Positions 27,879-35,978 of a stretch of 64,000 nucleotides of DNA are shown here, piece after piece. A model generated the notes under the pieces. The model worked only from the letters and a program-made list of their open reading frames with translations, was not told the origin of the DNA and did not search any database. Both the position numbers and the translations under genes were made by a program. Positions within the stretch are counted from its first letter, which is position 1; every line of letters begins with the position of its first letter. This DNA comes from Pseudooceanicola pacificus (GTDB lineage Bacteria > Pseudomonadota > Alphaproteobacteria > Rhodobacterales > Rhodobacteraceae): positions 434,001-498,000 of the forward strand of contig NZ_WNXQ01000001.1 in NCBI RefSeq assembly GCF_009789075.1. The letters are read 5' to 3'.

Positions 27879-29312
27879 ATGATGCCCGACACCTTCGACT
27901 ATTTCATTCTGTTCGCTGAAATGCGCACAGGATCCAATTTCCTGGAATCGAACCTGAACGCCTTTGCCGACATGGCCTGTCATGGCGAGGCGTACAATCC
28001 GCATTTCATCGGCTATCCCAACCGGGACGAGATCCTGGGCATCACCCGGGATCAGCGCGACGCCGACCCGGTGCGCCTGCTCGACGCGATCAGGGCGCAG
28101 CCCGGCACGATCGGCGGCTTTCGCTTCTTTCACGATCACGACCCGCGGATCCTGGACATTGCCCTGCCCGACCCGCGCTGCGCCAAGATCGTGCTGACCC
28201 GCAACCCGGTCGACAGCTATGTCAGCTGGAAGATCGCCCAGGCCACCGGCCAGTGGAAGCTGACCGATGTGCGCCGCCGCAAGGCCGACGCGGTGGAGTT
28301 CGACGCGGCCGAGTTCGAGGCGCATCTGGAGGCGCTGCAGGCGTTCCAGGTCCGGCTGATGAATGCGCTGCAGGTGAGCGGGCAGACGGCCTTTTACGTC
28401 GCCTACGAGGATCTGCAGGATGTCGCCGTGATGAACGGGCTGGCGCAGTTCCTTGGCGCCGCCTCGCGGCTGGAGGCGCTGGACACCTCGCTGAAGCGGC
28501 AGAACCCCAGCCCGGTGGAGGAAAAGGTCACCAACTTCCCGGCGATGGAGCAGGCGCTGGCCCGGCTGGACCGGTTCAACCTGAACCGCACGCCGAATTT
28601 CGAACCGCGCCGCGGGCCCGCGGTGCCGAGCTATGTCGCCGCCGCCGAAACGCCGCTGCTCTACCTGCCCGTCAAATCCGGACCCGAGGCCGAGGTGACG
28701 GCCTGGCTGGCCGCATTGGACGGGGTGGGCGAGGATGGGCTGCAGACCCGGTTCACGCAGAAGGCCCTGCGCCAGTGGAAACGGCGCAATGCCGGGCACC
28801 GCAGCTTTACCGTCATCCGCCATCCGGTTGCCCGAGCGCATGCCGCCTTTTGCGAGCGTATCCTGACGACCGGCGAGGGATCGCTGGCCGAGATCCGCAA
28901 GACCCTGCGCAAGGTCTACAAGCTGCCCCTGCCCGGGCAGGGGCCGGGTGCCGACTGGGACGCGGCGCAGCACAGGGCGGCCTTTGCCGGGTTCCTGGAT
29001 TTCCTCAAGGCGAACCTGCTGGGCCAGACCCCGGTGCGGATCGACCCGTCCTGGGCCACGCAGAGCGCCACGCTGGAGGGGATGGGCCAGTTCGCCCTGC
29101 CCGACCTGGTGGTGCGCGAGGACGAGATGGCCACCCTGCTGCCCGACCTGGCCGCCCGCGTCGGCCACGGCGGGGCGCCGGTGCCCGTCGCCATGACAGA
29201 GCCCGGCCCGATACCGCTCGCCGACATCTACGATGCCGAGATCGAGGCCAAGGTCGCCGATATCTACCAGCGCGATTACATGATGTTCGGATACGGCGCC
29301 TGGCAGGGCTGA
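27879..29312 (+). CDS. Two-domain sulfotransferase (Stf0-like N-terminal, sulfotransferase-like C-terminal)
   Basis: The 477-residue protein transfers sulfate from PAPS to an acceptor, probably a glycan. The first domain (1-240) has the 5'-phosphosulfate loop RTGSNFLES at residues 16-24 and the 3'-phosphate motif IVLTRNPVDSYVSWK with Arg108 and Ser113, as in Stf0/NodH-like enzymes. The second domain (about 245-477) repeats the layout with TPLLYLPVKSGPE and FTVIRHPVARAHAAFCERIL, like the 3'-phosphate site of sulfotransferase family 2. Its first loop has VKSGPE instead of a KxGST motif, so it may be inactive. Starts at ATG 27879 or 27882. It follows the GT14 gene by 3 bases. Confidence 0.86.
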   Translation: MMPDTFDYFILFAEMRTGSNFLESNLNAFADMACHGEAYNPHFIGYPNRDEILGITRDQRDADPVRLLDAIRAQPGTIGGFRFFHDHDPRILDIALPDPRCAKIVLTRNPVDSYVSWKIAQATGQWKLTDVRRRKADAVEFDAAEFEAHLEALQAFQVRLMNALQVSGQTAFYVAYEDLQDVAVMNGLAQFLGAASRLEALDTSLKRQNPSPVEEKVTNFPAMEQALARLDRFNLNRTPNFEPRRGPAVPSYVAAAETPLLYLPVKSGPEAEVTAWLAALDGVGEDGLQTRFTQKALRQWKRRNAGHRSFTVIRHPVARAHAAFCERILTTGEGSLAEIRKTLRKVYKLPLPGQGPGADWDAAQHRAAFAGFLDFLKANLLGQTPVRIDPSWATQSATLEGMGQFALPDLVVREDEMATLLPDLAARVGHGGAPVPVAMTEPGPIPLADIYDAEIEAKVADIYQRDYMMFGYGAWQG

Positions 29313-29326
29313 TCTGCCGGGCATGG

Positions 29327-29350
29327 CCGGTCGCCCCCGGGGGCGGCCGG
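29327..29350. terminator. Palindromic GC hairpin between convergent genes
   Basis: The core CGCCCCCGGGGGCG is a perfect 14-base palindrome, extended on both sides by CCGG arms after one T-G wobble. It sits in the 55-base gap between the sulfotransferase and ptsN ends and could end both transcripts. No T-run is present. Confidence 0.45.
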
Positions 29351-29367
29351 TACGGGGCGATGCGCCG

Positions 29368-29832
29368 TCAGGCGGCCTGCACCCCCTGATCGGCGGTCAG
29401 GATCGCGTGCAGGATCGCCGGGTCGGTGTTCGACCGCAGCTTCTTGCAGATGCCGGCATCACGGAAGGTCCGCGACACCAGCGCCAGCGCCTTGAGGTGT
29501 TCGACACCCGCGTCCTGCGGGGCGAAGAGGGCAAAGACCAGATCCACCGGCTGCCGGTCGACGCTGTCGAAATCGACCGGCTTTTCCAGCAGGATGAAGG
29601 CCCCCGTGACGTCGCCAAGCCCCTGCAGGCGGGCATGCGGCAGGGCTACGCCATGCCCCACGCCCGTCGGGCCCAGGCTTTCACGTTCCTGCAGCGCCTC
29701 GACGACCAGTGGCGCATCAAGCCCGTAGGCCTGTTGCGCCAGTTCGCCAAGGTCATGCAGCAGGCGTTTCTTGCTCGACGCCGCACCGATGACCTTCACG
29801 GCCTCGGGCTTCAGAATGCCTGAGAGGTTCAT
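29368..29832 (-). CDS. ptsN: Nitrogen-PTS EIIA protein PtsN
   Basis: The regulatory EIIA component of the nitrogen PTS, phosphorylated by PtsP-NPr, which links nitrogen and potassium status to other processes. The 154-residue protein has the phosphorylatable His66 in GVALPHARL and the family blocks KKRLLHDLGELAQQ and PVDLVFALFAP. It follows hpf by 48 bases, the usual alphaproteobacterial/proteobacterial pairing; rpoN, often in this cluster, is not here. Confidence 0.95.
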   Translation of the reverse strand: MNLSGILKPEAVKVIGAASSKKRLLHDLGELAQQAYGLDAPLVVEALQERESLGPTGVGHGVALPHARLQGLGDVTGAFILLEKPVDFDSVDRQPVDLVFALFAPQDAGVEHLKALALVSRTFRDAGICKKLRSNTDPAILHAILTADQGVQAA

Positions 29833-29880
29833 GCTCGTGTCTCGCTCCGATTCCTGTGCGGCCTTGCCGCACCGGGTGCC

Positions 29881-30450
29881 TCATGTGCGCGGGTCGATCC
29901 ATCCGATGTTGCCGTCTTCCCGACGGTACACGACGTTCAACCCGTCCTTGCCCTCGTGACGGAACACCAGCACAGGTGCGCCCGCCAATTCCATCTGCAT
30001 GACCGCTTCCCCAACAGAGAGCGACGGGATCTTCGTCTCCATCTCGGCCACGATGATCGGCTGCAGGGTATCGGTATCCGATTCCTCTCCGTCCTGATCA
30101 GAGGCGAGGATATACGAGGCTGCTCCGAAACTTTCAACCGGCTCGGACCGGGTTCTGTGGTGATCCTTCAACCTGCGTTTGTAGCGTCTGAGCTGCTTTT
30201 CCATCTTCTCGTTGCACGAGTCAAAAGCACCATAGATTTCAGTATCATGCGCCTTGGCCTGAACTGTAAGACCGGTCGAAAGGTGCACCGTCGCCTCGCA
30301 GGCGAACTGGTGGGCGTTCTTGGAAAAGACCACGATCGCCTCTGTCGGGCGCTGTGCGTACTTGGCCATGACGAGGTCGAGGTCATCGCGGACATGGGTT
30401 TGCAGTGCTTCCCCCACGTCGATCTGTTTTCCACTGATTTGGTAGCGCAT
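29881..30450 (-). CDS. hpf: Ribosome hibernation promoting factor, long form
   Basis: Binds the 30S subunit and, in its long form, dimerises 70S ribosomes to 100S particles in stationary phase. The 189-residue protein has the N-terminal S30AE/HPF domain (RYQISGKQIDVGEAL, then ATVHLSTGLTVQAKAHDTE, and basic KQLRRYKRRLKDHH) and the C-terminal dimerisation domain (EAVMQMELAGAPVLVFRHEGK). ATG 30450 is set by GGAAGGAGA upstream; a second in-frame ATG ten codons earlier lies before that site. It is probably co-transcribed with ptsN. Confidence 0.96.
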   Translation of the reverse strand: MRYQISGKQIDVGEALQTHVRDDLDLVMAKYAQRPTEAIVVFSKNAHQFACEATVHLSTGLTVQAKAHDTEIYGAFDSCNEKMEKQLRRYKRRLKDHHRTRSEPVESFGAASYILASDQDGEESDTDTLQPIIVAEMETKIPSLSVGEAVMQMELAGAPVLVFRHEGKDGLNVVYRREDGNIGWIDPRT

Positions 30451-30701
30451 GTCGTCTCCTTCCCTTGTGGCAATCGACACCTATCCCAACGCCCGAAGGG
30501 TGCCGGCAGTTTCAGTTCCGATGGCCGAGATAAGACAGTTGCATCGCCAAGACGTTACCCGGGCCGGTTTCCACGACCTTGCGGGAGAACGAAGCGAAAA
30601 GCGCGACTGTCATAAGAGTATTTGAGGCGAACTGCGTGCCACCTGTCAATGAAATCCGCCGCTGCATGGCGGCGGAACGGTGGCTTGCCGCTCCGCTTCG
30701 G
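30451..30701. promoter_or_regulatory. lptB-hpf intergenic region
   Basis: The 251-base gap on the minus-strand transcript holds the lptB terminator-like hairpin at its upstream end and must hold the hpf promoter. Moderately AT-rich patches lie at 30510-30545 and 30590-30655. No confident promoter boxes or small gene were seen. Confidence 0.4.
30655..30676 (-). terminator. Terminator-like hairpin after lptB
   Basis: Read on the minus strand, a perfect 8-bp stem (TCCGCCGC / GCGGCGGA, 6-base loop) begins 25 bases past the lptB stop and is followed by the T-containing stretch ATTTCATT. This is the most terminator-like structure in the window. Confidence 0.55.
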
Positions 30702-31460
30702 TCACGAAATCCTGAAACTGTCGCCAAGATAGACTCGGCGCACATTCTCGTTCTGCACCACGTCTTCGGGCGTGCCCGACATCAGCACGCGCCCGTCGTG
30801 CAGGATGTAGGCGCGGTCGACGATCTCCAGCGTCTCGCGGACGTTATGATCCGTGATCAGCACCCCGATTCCGCGCTTCTTCAGGTCGGCGACAAGGTGG
30901 CGGATATCGGCCACCGAAATCGGGTCGACCCCGGCAAAGGGTTCGTCCAGCAACAGGTACTTGGGCTCTGCCGCCAGGCAGCGCGCGATTTCCACCCGCC
31001 GCCGCTCGCCGCCCGACAGGGCCAGGGCGGGGGCGCGGCGCAGGTGTTCGATCGAGAACTCCGACAGCAGCTCTTCCAGACGTTCGCGCCGCTTGTGCGG
31101 GTCCTTCTGGGTGATGTCGAGGATCGAGGCGATATTGTCCTGCACGTTCAGCCCGCGAAAGATCGACATCTCCTGCGGCAGATAGCCGATGCCCAGCTTG
31201 GCGCGGCGGTACATCGGCAGGCCGGTCACGTCGCGCCCGTCGATGGTCACGCGGCCCGCTTCGGGCAGGACCAGCCCGGCGATGGCGTAAAAGCTGGTCG
31301 TCTTGCCCGATCCGTTGGGCCCCAGCAGCGCGACGACCTCGCCCTTGTCGAGCGACATGGACACGTCGCGGATGACCACGCGCTTGCGATAGCTCTTGCG
31401 CAGGTTGGTGATCCGCAGGCCGGATCCGCCCTCGATCGATTCCAGTTCGGGCTTCGCCAT
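30702..31460 (-). CDS. lptB: LPS export ABC transporter ATP-binding protein LptB
   Basis: The ATPase that drives LPS extraction by LptFG from the inner membrane. The 252-residue protein has Walker [10 protein letters not shown] at residues 47-55, the Q-loop in [11 protein letters not shown], signature [10 protein letters not shown], Walker B YLLLDEP and H-loop ITDHNVRE. LptB-specific features include the [10 protein letters not shown] segment. Its ATG overlaps the lptA stop (TGATG). It is the last gene of the rnd-kdsD-lptC-lptA-lptB run. Confidence 0.97.
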   Translation of the reverse strand: MAKPELESIEGGSGLRITNLRKSYRKRVVIRDVSMSLDKGEVVALLGPNGSGKTTSFYAIAGLVLPEAGRVTIDGRDVTGLPMYRRAKLGIGYLPQEMSIFRGLNVQDNIASILDITQKDPHKRRERLEELLSEFSIEHLRRAPALALSGGERRRVEIARCLAAEPKYLLLDEPFAGVDPISVADIRHLVADLKKRGIGVLITDHNVRETLEIVDRAYILHDGRVLMSGTPEDVVQNENVRRVYLGDSFRIS

Positions 31461-31975
31461 CAGTTGCCGTCGCCCTGGGCGCCACCGCCCTTGGGATTCA
31501 GGATGGTGCGCACCCGACCCTCCATCTGGGCGGTGCCCGCGTTCAGGTCGATGGTCGCGCGGTTGCCGGTGATCGTGTCCGGCCCCTGCACCAGCACGAC
31601 ATCCTCGGTCAGGACCACGACGCCCCTGTCGACATCGTAATCGGCCCGCACGGATTCGGCGGCCTCGGCCCCGTTGACGAAGGTCACGCCGCCGGTCGCC
31701 TCCATCCGCTCGACGCGGGACTGGTCGTCGGAATAGATGACCAGCAGGCGCGGGGCGGTGAGGGTCATCGCCTCCTGCACCACGATCACATTGCCGGTGA
31801 ATTCGGCGGTGTTGTTCGCCTCGATCACTTCAAGATTGTCGGACTCGACTTCGATCGGCGCATCGGGATCGCGCTCGCCGCTGCCGAATGCGACGGTCGT
31901 GCTCTGGGCGGCAGCGGTCAGGGGCAGCAGCAGCAGGCACAGGGCGGCAAGGGCGTGGCGTTTCAACGTGGTCAT
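31460..31975 (-). CDS. lptA: LPS transport periplasmic protein LptA
   Basis: The periplasmic bridge protein of LPS transport. The 171-residue protein has a signal peptide ([11 protein letters not shown]) and an OstA-like beta-jellyroll: [20 protein letters not shown], then [21 protein letters not shown] and later [19 protein letters not shown]. The start ATG 31975 overlaps the lptC stop (ATGA) and the stop overlaps the lptB start, as is normal for this cluster. AAGGA directly precedes the ATG. Confidence 0.93.
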   Translation of the reverse strand: MTTLKRHALAALCLLLLPLTAAAQSTTVAFGSGERDPDAPIEVESDNLEVIEANNTAEFTGNVIVVQEAMTLTAPRLLVIYSDDQSRVERMEATGGVTFVNGAEAAESVRADYDVDRGVVVLTEDVVLVQGPDTITGNRATIDLNAGTAQMEGRVRTILNPKGGGAQGDGN

Positions 31976-32586
31976 TCCTTGGGGTCGCGCGGATCGTATA
32001 TCAGCTTGGCCCGCTGCGTCAGCAGCAAATGCGATTTTCCCGTTTCGGGATCGGTGGAGAGCTTCATCTTTCCGGCGGTGAAGCGGCCCGGCGGCCCGTT
32101 GCCCTGCACGAAGCCGTCGGTTTCGGCCCAGACGGTGGACAGGCCCGCGTTCAGCGCCTCGGTCTTCATCACGTAGCCATCGGTGGTGGTGATGACAACG
32201 TCGCCGGTCAGCCGGGTCATGTCGGCGGGCTGGTCGATCAGGCCCTTTTTCGAGGTGACAAAGATCACGCTGCCGCCGTTCATGTCCATCCGCCCGTCCA
32301 CATCCGTGGCCTCGACCCGGGACATGTCGCCGTCGATGGGGCGGGCGCTGACGGCATTGATCGCGATGCGGTCGCCATTGTCCGTCACCCCGGCAAAGGC
32401 GGGTTCGGTGGCCTGCGGGTTGCGGGCGCGTTCCTTGAGGTCGATCTGGGCAAAGGGCAGCTCGTCCGGCACTTGGATACTGCGCGCCACCAGGAACAGC
32501 GTGGACAGGATCGCCAGCGCGGCCAGCGGCAGCACGATCTTGAGCCACGCGACCAGGCGCGAATGGATGTTCTCGCGCCAGCTCAT
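31972..32586 (-). CDS. lptC: LPS export protein LptC
   Basis: A bitopic inner-membrane protein that passes LPS from LptBFG to LptA. The 204-residue protein has one N-terminal membrane helix (about residues 14-36) and a periplasmic LptC domain with LTGDVVITTTDGYVMKTEAL near the C-terminal half. ATG 32586 starts one base after the kdsD stop; an upstream in-frame ATG lies inside kdsD and is less likely. Coupled to lptA by ATGA. Confidence 0.92.
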   Translation of the reverse strand: MSWRENIHSRLVAWLKIVLPLAALAILSTLFLVARSIQVPDELPFAQIDLKERARNPQATEPAFAGVTDNGDRIAINAVSARPIDGDMSRVEATDVDGRMDMNGGSVIFVTSKKGLIDQPADMTRLTGDVVITTTDGYVMKTEALNAGLSTVWAETDGFVQGNGPPGRFTAGKMKLSTDPETGKSHLLLTQRAKLIYDPRDPKE

Positions 32587-32587
32587 G

Positions 32588-33556
32588 TCAGCCCAGGCCG
32601 ATGCGCAGGCAGTCATGGATATGGATCAGGCCGGCCGCCTCGCCCTGCCCCTTGGGGTCCACCACGAACAGGCAGGTGATGCGGTTCGCGTTCATCACCG
32701 CCACCGCCTCCTGCGCCAGGGCGTCGGGGCCGATGGTGCGGGGGTCGTTGGTCATGACCTGGGCGGCGCTCCGCTCCAGCAGCCCGTCCATGTGCCGCCT
32801 CAGGTCGCCGTCGGTGATGATCCCGGCCAGCCGCCCCTCGCCCCCGGTTACGCCGACGACGCCGAATCCCTTGCGGCTGATCTCCAGCAGCGCCTCGGGC
32901 ATCCTGGTTTCGCCCGCGACCAGCGGCAGGGCCTCGCCCTTGTGCATCAGGTCGCGCACCCGGCTGAGCTGGGCGCCCAGCTTGCCGCCGGGGTGGAAGG
33001 TGCGGAAATGCTCGGCGGTGAACTGGCGGTGTTCCATCAGCGCCACGGCCATCGCGTCGCCCAGGGCCAGCGCCATTGTGGTCGACGAGGTCGGAACGAC
33101 CCCGGTGCCGCAGGCCTCTTCTGCGCGGGGCAGCACGATGGCCACGTCGGACTGCGTCAGCAGGGTCGAGCCGGGCTTGCTGGCCACGCCGATCATCGGG
33201 ATCGCAAAGCGGCGGGTGTGGGCGATGATATCCGCCAGCTCCGGCGTCTCGCCCGAATTGGACAGCACGATGACCACATCACCCTGCGCCACCATGCCAA
33301 GGTCGCCGTGGCTTGCCTCGGCCGGATGGACAAACTGCGCCGGCGTCCCGGTCGAGGCCAGCGTCGCCGCGATCTTGCGCGCGATATGGCCCGACTTGCC
33401 CATGCCGCAGACGATCACCCGCCCGGTGCAGGCCAGCAGCACCTCGACCGCCTCGGCGAAGCTGTCGCCAAGCGAGGCCTCCAGCAGGCCAAGGGCCTCG
33501 GCCTCGATCCGGATGACCCGGCGGGCGGTGGTCAGGAATGTCTCGCGGTCCGTCAT
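32588..33556 (-). CDS. kdsD: Arabinose-5-phosphate isomerase KdsD/KpsF
   Basis: Converts ribulose-5-phosphate to arabinose-5-phosphate, the first step of Kdo synthesis. The 322-residue protein has an SIS domain (residues about 35-175; VCGMGKSGHIARKIAATLASTG, VLSNSGETPE, PTSSTTM) and a C-terminal CBS pair (about 205-320; GIITDGDLRRHM). It overlaps rnd by ATGA. Kdo made here would feed kdsB at 19727 and the LPS core, which fits with the adjacent lpt genes. Confidence 0.95.
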   Translation of the reverse strand: MTDRETFLTTARRVIRIEAEALGLLEASLGDSFAEAVEVLLACTGRVIVCGMGKSGHIARKIAATLASTGTPAQFVHPAEASHGDLGMVAQGDVVIVLSNSGETPELADIIAHTRRFAIPMIGVASKPGSTLLTQSDVAIVLPRAEEACGTGVVPTSSTTMALALGDAMAVALMEHRQFTAEHFRTFHPGGKLGAQLSRVRDLMHKGEALPLVAGETRMPEALLEISRKGFGVVGVTGGEGRLAGIITDGDLRRHMDGLLERSAAQVMTNDPRTIGPDALAQEAVAVMNANRITCLFVVDPKGQGEAAGLIHIHDCLRIGLG

Positions 33557-34167
33557 GTGTGGGCAAAGATGTCCTGTTCGGGCCAGCCGGCCAGGTCCAG
33601 CAGCGCCCGGTGCGGCAGGAAGTCGAAACAGGCCTGCGCCAGCGCGGTCCGGCCCTCGCGCTCAAGCCGGATGTCCAGTTCCTCGCGCAGGCGGTGCAGG
33701 TACAGAACGTCCGAGGCGGCATACTCCAGCTGGGCCTCGCTCAACGTTTCGGCGCCCCAGTCGCTGGATTGCTGCTGCTTGGACAGGTCCACGCCGATCA
33801 GTTCCTGCGTCAGGTTCTTGAGCCCGTGCCGGTCGGTATAGGTGCGCACCATCTTGCTGGCGATCTTGGTGCAATAGACCGGCGCCGCCAGCGCGCCAAA
33901 GGCATGGTACATCGCCGCGATGTCGAAACGGCCGAAATGGAACAGCTTGAGCACCTTGGGATTGGTCAGCATCCGCGCCAGGTTCGGCGCCTCGGTCTGG
34001 CCCTTCGCGACCTGCACGATATGCGAATTGCCGTCCCCGCCCGACATCTGCACGACACAGAGCCGGTCGCGCATCGGGTTCAGGCCCATCGTCTCGCAGT
34101 CGATGGCCACAACGGGGCCCAGGTCCAGCCCGTCGGGCAGGTCGTTCTGATACAGGTGATTGGTCAC
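33553..34167 (-). CDS. rnd: Ribonuclease D, short form
   Basis: A 204-residue 3'-5' exoribonuclease of the DEDD family. The acidic residues are seen in AIDCETMG (Asp23, Glu25), FHFGRFDIAAM and YAASDVLYLHRL. Only the exonuclease domain is present: E. coli RNase D (about 375 residues) also has HRDC domains. GTG 34167 is chosen because homologs begin TNHLYxNDLPDG; the frame continues upstream to an ATG at 34218. It is the promoter-proximal gene of the kdsD-lptCAB operon. Confidence 0.93.
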   Translation of the reverse strand: MTNHLYQNDLPDGLDLGPVVAIDCETMGLNPMRDRLCVVQMSGGDGNSHIVQVAKGQTEAPNLARMLTNPKVLKLFHFGRFDIAAMYHAFGALAAPVYCTKIASKMVRTYTDRHGLKNLTQELIGVDLSKQQQSSDWGAETLSEAQLEYAASDVLYLHRLREELDIRLEREGRTALAQACFDFLPHRALLDLAGWPEQDIFAHT

Positions 34168-34239
34168 GGGATCATCCGTCGCTAGGGTACGCCCGGCACA
34201 TAGCCCGCCGCGTCCCACGTTGCAATTGCGCGGCGCGGA

Positions 34240-34713
34240 TCAGTGATTTTCCTTGAGCAGGCGCTGCTTCTGCCGGCCCCAGTCACGCTTGGCCTGATCC
34301 TCGCGCTTGTCGTGGTTCTTCTTGCCCTTGGCGATGCCGATCTTCACCTTCGCCATACCGCGATGGTTGAAGTAGAGCACCAGCGGCACCAGCGTCATGC
34401 CCTTGCGGCTGGTGGCCTGCCACAGCCGGGCCAGTTCCTTGCGGCTGACCAGCAGCTTGCGGCGGCGGCGCGGTTCGTGCCCGAACATGGCCTGTTCGTA
34501 GGGGGCGATATAGCTGTTCACCAGCCACAGCTCTCCCTCTTCCACCGCCGCGTAGCTTTCCGCGACGTTGGATTGCCCGGTGCGCAGCGATTTCACCTCG
34601 GATCCCGTCAGCATGATTCCGCATTCGAGGTCTTCCTCGATCGCGTAATCGAAACGGGCCCGCCGGTTCTCGGCGATCACCTTGTAGTTCTTGTTTTCGT
34701 CTTTCTTGGCCAT
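34240..34713 (-). CDS. smpB: SsrA-binding protein SmpB
   Basis: Binds tmRNA and brings it to stalled ribosomes for trans-translation. The 157-residue protein has the family blocks [42 protein letters not shown] and the basic C-terminal tail [16 protein letters not shown] that mimics mRNA in the A site. It is transcribed upstream of rnd with a 72-base gap. No tmRNA gene was seen nearby. Confidence 0.97.
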   Translation of the reverse strand: MAKKDENKNYKVIAENRRARFDYAIEEDLECGIMLTGSEVKSLRTGQSNVAESYAAVEEGELWLVNSYIAPYEQAMFGHEPRRRRKLLVSRKELARLWQATSRKGMTLVPLVLYFNHRGMAKVKIGIAKGKKNHDKREDQAKRDWGRQKQRLLKENH

Positions 34714-34847
34714 GATCGTCTGTCCATATAGGAACTCGGGCCGCGCTGTCCATCACCCCGGCAGACGCCGCAGTGCGGAAATAATTTCCGCTTGGCATTC
34801 CGCGATGCGCGGCCCAGTGTGTCGCCGACGCGAAAAGGGAGGACACC

Positions 34848-35873
<1,026 letters not shown>

Positions 35874-35892
35874 TCCTTTCATGAACGGTGCC

Positions 35893-35910
35893 GGGGGCGG
35901 CCTCGCCCCC
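35893..35910 (+). terminator. Hairpin after the MDR oxidoreductase
   Basis: A 7-bp perfect stem (GGGGGCG, loop GCCT, CGCCCCC) lies 20 bases after the stop codon. There is no T-run, so termination is only suggested. Confidence 0.35.
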
Positions 35911-35978
35911 CGCATCATGTCCCGTCACGGGGCGGGACCCGGTTCGCAGCACCGCGCTGCGCCAGAGGAGGACCGCCC

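Noticed and set aside
26319-29324. A 1001-codon open frame on the minus strand
   Set aside because: It is antisense to the GT14 and sulfotransferase genes, which have clear motifs and ribosome-binding sites. Its composition (Gly, Arg, Gln, His, Val rich) is what antisense frames look like at this GC content.
30451-30560. EcfG-type stress promoter (GGAAC...CGTT) before hpf
   Set aside because: The two elements are about 23 bases apart, too far for the usual 16-19 spacing.
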